From Unio delphinus (lineage: Eukaryota; Mollusca; Bivalvia; Unionida; Unionidae): a stretch of DNA of 64,000 nt. Positions 45,825 to 55,659 of the stretch are shown piece by piece. Within the stretch, counting starts at the first letter, position 1, and every line of letters starts with the position of its first letter. The stretch is from assembly GCA_029339505.1 (NCBI GenBank), contig JAQISU010000098.1, forward strand, positions 2,334,001 through 2,398,000, given 5' to 3'. The position numbers and the translations under genes were made by a program. A model generated the notes under the pieces. It was given only the letters and a program-made list of their open reading frames with translations, had not been told where the DNA came from and made no database searches.

Positions 45825-47005
45825 CTAGGTTAAATACAAATATGGCACCCCTCTCCTCTCAATTGTCTTGGTTGTATTCAGATAATATCAATTCAAAGCA
45901 ACAAGAATATTTTGGGGGAAAACTAACATAGTCTTATTGATTGGACAATCATTGTACTTGGGTTTCTTCATTTTTCAACAGTATGTTTCCTATCTTAAAA
46001 AGAAAAATAGCAGGCATTAGAGACTTCAACTTTTCTTTATAAATATTCTTTTTTTTTTTACTGATAAACATCATAGTTAACTTGCAAAAAGAAACCTGCA
46101 CAATTGTAAGGATATACCCTTCTTGCCTTTTGTAAATATACTAAATGATGAAAAAAATTATAAAACAAACCCGATATTTCTAGGGTATTCTGTTGTGGAA
46201 AAGGAAAAAATGTACAAAAGTTCTTAACCATTAAAACTGGGATTATAATTTCTTCTAGACCATCATTTAAAGACTCAATGATTTTTCATTGTGCTGGGAC
46301 ATGGGAGACAAACTAAACACTCTTAGAGCAATCATGAAGAGTTCTTTCCCCTGCACCATTTCTTTAAAATCTTACTTTGCTGAATCTAGAAGGCTAATTT
46401 GAAACTGTATTGTATTGACTCATCTGCTAATGTAATAACAGCATTATATGTACTAGCATAAATAACATCACACATTTTAAAATAATTATACCAAACCAAA
46501 GGGCATTCAATTCATGTTCTGCAATGAATAATTGTACTTTATATTTCTGTGTGCTAACATGTGACACAGAAATTAAAGCCACATTAATAAATACACCTCT
46601 ACGCTAATGTAATGGTAGATGTGCAGTGCAGTGAGCCAATGCGCAAGCATTATGGAGACGGGCAAATGTTAACATTGGAATGAGCAAAAATTGACAATTC
46701 AGCTGCATGGGGATGCCTGAGCAGCTGCACGCGCGCATGCATGCAGCTTACATACAGGGTGCTTGACCTCCCTGTGACAGAGAGGAGTCTATTGCAAAAA
46801 CATGTGCATAATTCTGAAATTAGTACAAGTACAGTGAATAGTCAACATATCTTCCAATTAAGATACCAATAAGTACTGAGATTCACAGCAATCCACTGAA
46901 AACTGCATGAGCAGCTGTGTTCACAGAATTATGTTGTATGTATCCAGTTACAAGTCTTAAGGAATGATACATCTTTTAAAGACAGCAGATCTTTATAATA
47001 ATACA
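45825..47005. other. No gene seen; alternating purine-pyrimidine tract
   Basis: Mostly anonymous. 'gcacgcgcgcatgcatgca' near 46727-46745 is a strongly alternating purine-pyrimidine run, unusual for this AT-rich context. Its flanks carry 'cagctg' and 'gcagctgcac' motifs. Confidence 0.4.
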
Positions 47006-47014
47006 TGTATACAG

Positions 47015-47263
47015 GGGGCCCCGAGTGGCCGAGTGGTCTAAAGCGCTGTCCGTTACGGACCACTGCCATCTCACCTCTATCTGCGTGTGTTCGAGTCTAA
47101 GATTCGGCAAATGTAGTTATGTGAGAAAGCTTGCCAGTAGCTTCTCGTGGGTCGGTGGTTCTTTCCGGGGGTTGTCCGGGAACTTCCTCCACCATTGATA
47201 CTGGCCGCCATGTATAGCCTATACTGTGCTGAAAAATGGCGTTAAACCATAAAAAACAAACAA
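47015..47263 (+). repeat. SINE family A, best-preserved copy
   Basis: A box TGGCCGAGTGG at 47026-47036 and B box TGTTCGAGTCT at 47088-47098 form a tRNA-Ser/Leu-type pol III promoter. The body includes 'gtgagaaagcttgccagtag' and 'gggtcggtggttctttccg'. The tail is 'tgctgaaaaatggcgttaaa' with an A-rich end. GTATACAG at 47007-47014 and 47264-47271 is the target duplication. It retains many CpGs, so it is among the youngest copies here. Confidence 0.93.
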
Positions 47264-47279
47264 GTATACAGCATAGCCA

Positions 47280-47920
47280 ACACATGTGCATATTTAGATG
47301 ATGACCAAGATAAAGTTTCAATGATCCGTAAAAGAAATGCAGTAGATGATGGAATAACTGTAACCTAAACTACAAGACTAGATGTGTTTACATGATTCTG
47401 TCAAACAATACCCAAGGCTCTAACACCATCTTCAGTTGATGACAATAATATTCACCTTGTTTCATGACAATCCATAAAAAATCTAGCTGGACTAATATTC
47501 TAGCAAGAAGGTGACATCCACTGCAATCAAATACAAGATGAAAAGGGCAAAAACTGATAAACATCGTGGAAGCAAAGTGGCATCATGATACGCATGATAC
47601 ATGTGACATTGACAATACTTACCAAATTTCATAATAATGCATGGAAAATATGTGAGACTTGTTGTGTTAACAAGACTGTGAGTCATACAGGAACAATAAA
47701 TACTATAAACCCCACCCACCCTACCTCTATATAGGTTTAAGAAAAAACATGTACTGAATGGGAAATCTACACCAAAGGTCATACAGCATTCCTCAACTAA
47801 ATGTAAGATGGCCTATTATTTCAATTAAGTCTTAGCTTTTTATTGCTTTATCAACAGACAACGTACAATAATTGCTGAATCTCACTCAGCATATCTATGG
47901 ATAGTTTCTGACACACTGTC
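47280..47920. other. No gene seen
   Basis: Anonymous DNA. The 96-codon minus frame at 47492-47782 has no recognisable motif. Confidence 0.4.
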
Positions 47921-47927
47921 TTGACTG

Positions 47928-48101
47928 TTAGGTCCAATGGCAAACAAAGCATATGATGCAATGTCAGATTAAGGTCTGCGTTTTTTTCCCGACTCGTTCA
48001 TCCCAACCAACTGCATCAACTCAGCCCTGCTGGCAGATTTTGTGGTGGAAATCTGGATCTATCCAGTTTTAATCTAACTTGTAAACAAGTATATACAGTA
48101 A
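47928..48101 (-). repeat. Foldback MITE, diverged (A then B)
   Basis: 'ggtccaatggcaaacaaagc' starts it, and the A hairpin is decayed. The B arms survive as 'actcagccctgctggcagat' and 'ggaaatctggatctatccag'. The end is 'aacttgtaaacaagtatata'. Confidence 0.6.
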
Positions 48102-48367
48102 TTTAGTATGGCTTTCATGACTTACCTAAATGGCATCCAGGTTACTGCACTGGGTGGTAAAAGATAAATAAAGCTCAAATTTTTTTAATGGGGCAAATGA
48201 TCATAAATCTTTCATCAAACTGTCAAATAGTTATATTTCAGCTTTATTTCAACCCATCAGAACTAGAAAACATGATTAGATTTTGCAAACTTTCAGTAAA
48301 TATCTCTTATGTCCACACTAAGACTCCATATTTTATTTTGCCACCCAGAATTTGATCTGAATGTGCT

Positions 48368-48520
48368 CAGTGATCACCATGCAGGATTAAACCAAAAGAT
48401 TGTAGGTTAGAGTCCTACTATTGGATCCATCAGAGTTGGCTACCATGGTTAGTTCTTAAAATAGAATGAAATTCCAACTGCCTTGGTACCAAATTACTTG
48501 TGTTGCTATCACAGGTGTGG
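48368..48520 (+). repeat. tRNA-derived SINE, family D
   Basis: B box 'taggttagagtcctac', body 'gttggctaccatggttag' and the end 'ccttggtaccaaattacttg' 'tgttgctatcac' parallel the copy at 37795. The A-box region is decayed. Confidence 0.6.
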
Positions 48521-48714
48521 TGTAAGAAGACATTTGCACTCTTAATTTTAAAATATTTACATTTTCTTTCCCAATGTCACCACGTTTTCAAACTCCCACA
48601 CCCTCCCACCTATTATAAGTGCCTTTCCTCCATCAGCTTGTACTTCCTTCAAAGGCCAAGCAAAGTTATTACATTCTTACCCCCAATCTACTTCTACCTG
48701 AGGAAATACCAGGT

Positions 48715-48868
48715 TGTCCCGTCCTAACACTAGCCTCTGAATACTGAGCACCTAGCAAAGCAACTGTCAGTAACATTTTAAAACATCTTTGGTATGACTT
48801 GGCCAGGGCTTAAACCTGCAACCTCCTGCATCTGGAATGTTCTAACCACAAGGCCACTGGAGAGTCCT
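48715..48868 (-). repeat. SINE family C, 5' half
   Basis: The head lies at the right end: the complement of 'cctgcaacctcctgcatctg' and 'ttaaacc' is the B box, and 'tctaaccacaaggccactgg' covers the A box. The body runs back to 'gtcctaacactagcctctga' and stops. It is truncated at its 3' side. Confidence 0.7.
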
Positions 48869-48879
48869 CTAAATAAACT

Positions 48880-49565
48880 TGCAGAACAGACATTGATGAT
48901 TCCAACTTATTTATTACACAAACACAATCGTTAATTCATCCAGCATCTGCATCATAGTCTGTTTTTCTGGATATAATTTATCCTATTAGGTTATTGCTGT
49001 TTCATAATGATACAGCAAGTTTTTCAACTTTTGTAAAGGATTCAAAATAACTTTTTCATCATAATACTACAAAATTAAAAGAACAAATTCTTTTCAAATC
49101 AAATTAAACATTTGCTTAATCATACAGTTAAGAATGTATTCCCCCCTCTCCACCCCATGATCTTTTTTCCTAGATCACCATACCCCTACACCTTTAGCAA
49201 CTCCACCCTTAACACCTTTGGCATACTTTGTCAATTACACTTTCTGGAAAAGACTGAGGTTTCATGGAGTGGTGGTTATGTATAACTGATAATAGAAGTT
49301 GATTAAGAAAATCCATTTGAATTCCAAATCTTCAAGGACTACTGAAACTATCCTAAAGTTTCATACCAAACAGGTTCTTCTAAATCATTGGCCCAAGGTA
49401 AAATCCCTTTCCATTCAGAGTTTATTCAGGAAATCAGGTCACATGAGTTTAGCTACTTGTCAATCAAAACATCAGCTACCTGTTGTGATTGTGGAATGGT
49501 CAATCATTGAATGTCATTATTATTTTGATTCTGCTCTTGGATCCATGGAGTTTTATTTTGAAAAA
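48880..49565. other. No gene seen
   Basis: Anonymous. The 90-codon plus frame at 49299-49571 is not recognised and has no obvious splice context. Confidence 0.35.
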
Positions 49566-49570
49566 GGATA

Positions 49571-49750
49571 GGTATATTTATACTCACTTATAAGTCACTT
49601 ATGAGTCAAACTGCAAATAATATAGACCCTACTATTTACTATTTAAAAAAAACTGCATAGACCTAGATCTGCTGGCAGATTATACAATGGATGATCTGGG
49701 TCTTTGCAGTTTGCCGTTGGACTCACCTTATAAGTGAGTGAAGATGGTAA
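49571..49750 (-). repeat. Foldback MITE with the best outer inverted repeats
   Basis: 'ACTCACTTATAAG' at the left matches 'CTTATAAGTGAGT' at the right exactly in inverse, defining the outer TIR. The left end has a small internal duplication of 'acttat.agt'. The A half is decayed. The B arms 'agacctagatctgctggcag' and 'gatgatctgggtctttgcag' are good. Confidence 0.75.
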
Positions 49751-49929
49751 CTATGTTTTATCAAAATAGTGTCATTACACACAAACTAAAAAATACACAT
49801 GAGAATTCATGCTAGCAAAACACCACTTGTATCACTATATAAATCTATTGCAGGATGGGTTGAATTACAGAAATAACTAAAATGAAGATCTTTCCTTTCT
49901 ATCTTAAGTTGAAAGTTCACCAAAAGTTC

Positions 49930-50095
49930 AGTGACCCAGGTTGCAGAGTGGTCTAAGGCAATTAGCATTCACAGATCAACCACACAATGATTACATGTCT
50001 GCAAGAATCCAGTCTTGGCTCAACCAACCTGAGTATGTGACCAATCTTCCCAGGTTCTTCCTCCATCAAAAGGATGGTTGGCTGGTTGACTTTAG
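49930..50095 (+). repeat. Possible diverged family A SINE
   Basis: 'ttgcagagtggtctaaggca' fits the A-box end of family A, and 'aagaatccagtcttggc' is a decayed B box. 'gagtatgtgaccaatcttcc' and 'ggttcttcctcca' match body words. Its 3' end is replaced by the 21-bp array. Confidence 0.5.
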
Positions 50096-50097
50096 AC

Positions 50098-50236
50098 CAA
50101 CATTGGTGGGAAATGTAAATTGGTTGGTGGGAAAGGTAAATTGGTTGGTGGGAAAGATAAATTGGTTGGTGGGAAAGGTAAACTAGTTGGTGGGAAAGGT
50201 AAACTGGTTGGTGGAAAAGGTAAATTGGTTGGTTGG
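50098..50236 (+). repeat. 21-bp minisatellite, ~6 units
   Basis: The unit 'aaattggttggtgggaaagg' plus 't' repeats head to tail with few changes. Since 21 is divisible by 3, the plus-strand frame through it gives a 7-residue repeat (NWLVGKV), which is not evidence for a protein. Confidence 0.9.
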
Positions 50237-50274
50237 CTGGAATGAGACTGTAAATTCATTACTGACTAGATTAT

Positions 50275-50400
50275 CCAGAGGAAACAGATGCTTACTGCCT
50301 TTTCTAAGGATAGAACCTGGCAGCCTGGATGGGTATTGAACTTGCAACTCATGGATTTTGAGTATGATACACTAGCAACTGAGCTACCACTGTTTCCTTT
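50275..50400 (-). repeat. tRNA-derived SINE head with short inverted ends
   Basis: On the minus strand A box 'tggtagctcagttgctagtg' and B box 'gcaagttcaatacccatcc' are clear. 'ggaaacag' at 50280 and 'ctgtttcc' at 50391-50398 are inverse and bracket it, an odd feature for a SINE and possibly fortuitous. Confidence 0.6.
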
Positions 50401-50785
50401 TGGAATGATGAAATTGTTGTATGTATCTAAGTATGCTACATTATGGAGTTACAGGATGGTCTGAAAAGTATCCATCTATGGGAATCCCAAGCATCATGAT
50501 TCCTAATTACAAGGTTCCACTGATTGTTAAACTTCTGAATCTGATGTCCAGACAAACTCAGAAAAATTAATTTAATGTGGATAAATTGTTCTGTAAATGA
50601 ATATCACAAATCAATATGGGGGGGAGGAGGGGCAGACAGCTGGAAAGTGCAAATCATTTCTATATGACTATGAGAAACTTCATCATGTAATAGAAAGATG
50701 GTGCTGCAGTTATTTTCTCTCACGGCTCACTGTATTTAGCAATCAGACCATATATCTGACCACAAAATACTGCACAGATTTTCAT

Positions 50786-50967
50786 CAGGGGTTAGCAACC
50801 TAAGGCATTTGTGCCACAAGGTGGCACATCAACAGTTTTGTGTGGCATCTGAAGGACAGCCAAATATCTCAGTTTTATGTGTTACTCTCTTACTGGTGGC
50901 ATGCGCTCATTCATTTTGTAATTTGGAAGAAAGTGGCACTCTATGTAAAATTGGTTGCTGACCCCTG
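50786..50967. mobile_element. 182-bp hAT-type MITE
   Basis: Ends CAGGGGTTAGCAACC and GGTTGCTGACCCCTG are near-perfect 15-bp inverted repeats of the CAGGGG type. The internal 'tgtgccacaaggtggcaca' is palindromic, as in the relative at 26087. The flanking octamers (ATTTTCAT and ATCAAGAT) match only partly, so the target duplication has decayed or the flank was rearranged. Confidence 0.85.
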
Positions 50968-51009
50968 ATCAAGATATACTGTTCCATAATATTTCCGCAA
51001 ATGGAGGCG

Positions 51010-51250
51010 TACTATTTGAAATCAAAGTGTAACAAACAGGGTTGAGCCACATCTACTGTTAAATAATGTGCAAGCAAATGAGGGTCTACACTTTTTAAAA
51101 TCAAAATAAATTACAGTTGGTTGACCCATACCTATTGTTACATAATATACCAACAAAAGCAGAAATTTGGGTCTGTACTGTTGAAAAACAAAGCTGATTA
51201 CACATAATTGACCCAGATTTATTAGTACATCAAATGTGGGCAGATCAGGG
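51010..51250. repeat. Foldback MITE variant with three modules
   Basis: Three consecutive modules are visible. Each begins 'gacccanat/gagccacatct', crosses 'tgttacataat' or similar, and ends 'gggtct' (near 51070, 51170 and 51245). Normal copies have two. The sequence is diverged and the ends are unclear. Confidence 0.45.
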
Positions 51251-51777
51251 CTTGATATAAGTGTTCTAGATATTAATTTAGATAACTGGGTATTTTGGTC
51301 CCTGGTTTGGATTTATTTGCATTTTTTTTTCTTCTTCAAATTTGATGGTACGTTTTGTAAACACGAACTAGCACTACCAGACCGATTCTTAAACATCTAA
51401 ATACTAATCATGTCTTTATACATGCATCAAGCAGCTTAGTGACCAAGACTAATTCAGATTGCATTTTATTAAAAATGGCTCCGTATGAGGGAATCGTCTC
51501 AAATGGGTAAAGGTCTATCATTTCAAACATGCCCAAAACATTTGCAATGTGCACAGATATCATAATGATCAAATGTGCCATCATACAACATGGACTGTGC
51601 TAAAGATGAGTACAATGTCAACTGTTAACTAAATGCTTAAAAGTAACTGTTCTGTTTAATTTAAGTGCATTTTTTAAAATGAGTATGTTTTAGTTGATTT
51701 GTTTGCACAAAATATACATATGCTGCTTATCTGGAACTCTGTTGATTTTTTGTATGCAACTCAAATACCTAGAAACA

Positions 51778-51990
51778 CATTCAGTCAGTCTAGGTGCCTG
51801 TCTAGTCCACCTGTCGGCTCCATCAGCTTAGTGGTATTTATAGCAGAGGGACTTGTAAAGCAGTCTGGGTCAGAAAGGGATACTGTTATTACCAGCTCTG
51901 GATCTCACCCATATGGCTGGCAGAGTTCCAGGAGAATTCACCAATGTACCTACCACCAATTCCATAAACTAGTCCACTTTCACAATTAAT
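51778..51990. other. Locally GC-richer segment, unidentified
   Basis: This ~210-bp stretch ('gtgcctgtctagtccacctg', 'cagctctggatctcacccat') is less AT-rich than the surroundings and open in one plus frame (51699-51989). I recognise no protein or repeat. It could be an exon, an old SINE or a conserved non-coding element. Confidence 0.25.
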
Positions 51991-51999
51991 TGGTACCTC

Positions 52000-52500
52000 T
52001 TAAAATGTAATATTCCTCTCTCAAGATTACTAATCATATTTAATGTAATTAACACAATTTTCAGATCTAACAATTTTAATTAAAAAATATATCAATATCT
52101 AACCAATATTTATTATTTGTAATCTAAAATTAGTCAAATCAACTATTTCAATACAAAATATCTACATTGATTCTACCATAAATCTAACTTATAATTCTTC
52201 ATCAAGAAATAAAAAAAAGTTCTCTTCATGAAAGTCATATAGAAAACTCAATTGAATTAATTTTCATTTAGAATGGAGCTAATTAATGTTTTCTTATGCC
52301 TTAAAAGTGAATCTGAACAGCTGAGTGGGCTGGATGTGTGGGTTGAAATTGATGTCCAAATTTGGATAATGATCAACAATACAAGATCTATTTTAGCTAG
52401 TGTTGTGCCAGCATCTCTGAATCAACACATTACATTATCTGCTCATTTGTACACCCAATCTTTAAGAGATGCAGCCAACTTCAAGTACTGAAAATCATTA
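52000..52500. other. No gene seen
   Basis: AT-rich DNA. The plus frame at 52273 follows a T-rich 'catttag' but has no recognisable motif. Confidence 0.35.
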
Positions 52501-52507
52501 GGATTCA

Positions 52508-52640
52508 GATCTAAATGTCAGACTGCAATGAAATGATCATGATTCACCTGCATCCCTTGATAACTCATCAATTATTCATCAGATCTGGATCTGTGCAGTT
52601 TGCAGTTGGATTTGTCTTATATGCGAGTACATATGGTATG
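52508..52640 (-). repeat. Foldback MITE, B half mostly
   Basis: 'gtcagactgcaatg' starts it. The arm 'cagatctggatctgtgcagt' with 'ttgcagttggatttgtctta' and 'tatgcgagtacatatgg' closes it. The first hairpin is decayed. Confidence 0.6.
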
Positions 52641-52649
52641 TATTCATTG

Positions 52650-53345
52650 CCATATATTCACATTCTGGGAAATTACTACCCAGAACCATGGTATGGTCAT
52701 TAATGTAATTGGGCGAGAGACCCAGTTGGGCAAGAGGTCATTCATTTGGATGACATCTACCTGTCAAATGCAAGAGCAGCTGACAATGGATGTCTAATGT
52801 CAAAACTGCATCAACTTTGTTAACTGGTAATAAAAACAGCTGTCTGAATGTTTCGCATTTTTAAAAGATCTTGAACCATGTTTGACCTAAGATCATCAAC
52901 ATTTACCATATTCCTGTATCTAAAGCTAGTCAAAAGAAGAAAAAAGAACATGCTCTACAGCAAATGCCCTATTCTTAACAGTCTAATGAGAAAGGATAAT
53001 CCAATATCATAGGCATTCACTGAGACTGGCCCAAGAAAACAAAAAACAAAATTCTGGTAGAAAGTATGAAGAATTTAAAGACCTGATGAAGTGTATTTTC
53101 ATTTTATCTTCAACTGATGATAAAATTGGTTATTATCATACTCTTTACTGTAATGTTCCAACAGCACAAATGTACTTATTTATTATTTAGCCCATGGTTA
53201 TTAATCTTTTCCCATTGTTTCTTTTATTCTTGAGCTTTACTTTTATTTTACTTTTATATTTTGTTAGAAGCATGATTGATTCAAAATAATGAGCATTCTC
53301 TTTTAGCTGTTCGTCAGCTACTCACAACTTAATCACACTTAACAT
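52650..53345. other. No gene seen
   Basis: Anonymous AT-rich sequence without recognised repeats. Confidence 0.4.
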
Positions 53346-53357
53346 ATTACCAAGACA

Positions 53358-53600
53358 GGGGCCCCAAGTGGCCGAGTGGTCTAAAGCATTCTCCGTTACG
53401 GATCACTGCCATCTCACCTCTGTCTGCATGGGTTTGAGTCTCCGATTTGGACAATGAGGGTATGTGAGAAAGCATGCCAGTAGCTTCTCATGGGTCGGTG
53501 GTTCTTTCCAGTGGTTTTCCCAGGTTTTTCTTCCACCATTAATACTGGCCGCCATGTATAGCCTATCATGTGCTGAAAAATGGCGTTAAACCCTACAACA
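53358..53600 (+). repeat. SINE family A, full-length with perfect 9-bp target duplication
   Basis: A box 'tggccgagtgg' and B box 'gggtttgagtct' are present. The body is 'gtcggtggttctttccagtg' and 'tactggccgccatgtatagc'. The tail is 'gctgaaaaatggcgttaaac' with (AAC)n. ACCAAGACA at 53349-53357 and 53601-53609 fixes the boundaries. It is closely similar to the copies at 5215 and 47015. Confidence 0.93.
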
Positions 53601-53614
53601 ACCAAGACACATAT

Positions 53615-55650
53615 AATCCAATTAGATGTATTTGCATCAGACTTCCATCATTTTACAATTAAAATTTTCTAACAAATAGCAAGCCTGGGTTTCAACTGAT
53701 TTTGCATATAAAGATTTTATTGACTTCTTTTCTAAATATATAACATTTCTACTTTTAAAAACATTTGCATTTCATCATTGTAATTATTTGATGATAAAGA
53801 TACTGCCTCAGTTTCAGATAAAACAGGATTGGAACAATAAAATCAAGAGTCTCTTGAAGGGACTGCTGCTTTAATGGATGCAGAGAATTTCTGGGAATTC
53901 ACAACATCTTCCTTTTTAAACACTTGTACCTATTAGTGCTGCTGGTGTGTAAAATTGCTCTACCAAGTGGTTGGTGTCACCATTGGATCTGATTTGTGGG
54001 CTGCTGCTGGGGTCACAGGGATTGTGCTGGGCTTCCCTAATGTGGCAAATTGTGACTTGCTTTGCTTACTGCTGACAAAATGTACCATGTAGCAATTATT
54101 TTTGATGACATTTTTGGCTGTTAAAACTTTGGTTTGGTGAGATATTCAAAGGAACTACCAGTCCTTACTTTGTTAAAAACTTATTTGCTACGGCTGCCAC
54201 AATAACAAATGGGCATTTGCTTGGTCTGCCAAAAGTTGGTATTCAGTGGCAACTTCAGTAATACATGCACCCTTCAAAAGAAAGCCGACTCCAATCTTCA
54301 ATAAAAATAAAACACCTTTCTTCCATGGAAGTCAGCACCAAACTTCAAATAAAAATAATGGAATCTGACAGACTGTTGCACTTTCCAAAGTGATTGGGAC
54401 ATGTTTATTGTGCCCCAAAAGTTTCCATTTTGCAGGAAAAATGTTTATGAATTAGACACTACCAATGATGGTGTAAAAATGCAAATTAAATTTCCAATCT
54501 TTTGAAAGTACATATATCTGGCCATCAAGTTAATTAAAAGTGGGACATCTCACAAAGTTATTTGTTAATTTTTTAAAATTTGTTTATATGTTTTCATTTC
54601 TCTATGAATAATCTAATCCCCCTGATAGCCTCAGCAAGATGTTAGTGCTCAGGCAAACTTAAGTACATGAACCATGTAAACAACTATACAGCCACATACC
54701 ATTGGCAACAATGAATATTACAGTGAATTGTTTAGTAACACATGATTGTTCAGTGGATATTGATTTTAAAAAAAAGACTACCATTTTTTTGGTATGTATT
54801 ATTTGTGTGTTCTTACAGCGTGCAATAATTTTATAACATGTCAATTATACTTGAATTCATGAAATTTTCATATAAAGTACTTAACACTTTATGGACCGTA
54901 TTACACAAATGTACATTGTCAACATACATGTGTGTTTTGGACTAGGTTTGTCTTCATTTAACCAAAATTTCCATCTTTTATTTTCCCTCCAAGTAAATCC
55001 TACCCAATGGCAACAGGTCACCTCTAACAAATTTCACCTGTATCAGAAATTTTCTATTTTTTTTAGCCTGCACCCCACCCCACATCTGCTTATGTTGATA
55101 ATCTTAACTTAGCCATGATGATTATGAGAGAAATGGGTATTATTAAATTATGAAATGGCAAATGAGTAATTATTAGTTATTGGACTTTTTATTCTTTAAA
55201 AATCTTTTTTAAATTTGGCAATAAAACATTGAGGTGGTGATTTGCAATGCAACAACTGTTTCAAGCAAGTGCCATCTCTGGGTCACTACTGCAGTTAATG
55301 ATGGCTGCTGGAGTCTGTACTGCAGCTGATATGTGGGTTGACTGAAAGAGCCTGATGATGATGCAGGCAAATAATTCATTTTTACCAGTTGTTGATAATT
55401 TAGGGATATAGGCCAATTGTTTTTAAATTTCCTTATAACTGACTGATTTAATATATCTAACTATGCACTTCTAAAAGTTATAATTACCTGTGTGGTTCTT
55501 TCATTCTAGTGACTTGCACAAAATTGATGAAAAAATTCATGAACTGAACACAGAATGCTATTTGTATCACTAATTTGTCTGTAATTATTGGATATATACA
55601 TCAATGGTAGAAAAGAGTTCATTGACAAGTGTTTAAGCCAGCCATGATAT
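53615..55650. other. No gene seen
   Basis: Two mildly GC-richer patches (near 53930-54070 and 55260-55370) stand out, but no motif or repeat is recognised. Confidence 0.35.
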
Positions 55651-55659
55651 TCTTCATCA

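Noticed and set aside
47015..47100. Functional tRNA gene (A and B boxes present)
   Set aside because: No acceptor-stem pairing or cloverleaf, and it continues into the SINE A body with a target duplication.
49941..50186. Plus ORF with the heptad-like repeat NWLVGKV
   Set aside because: Caused by the 21-bp minisatellite. The upstream part is a decayed SINE.
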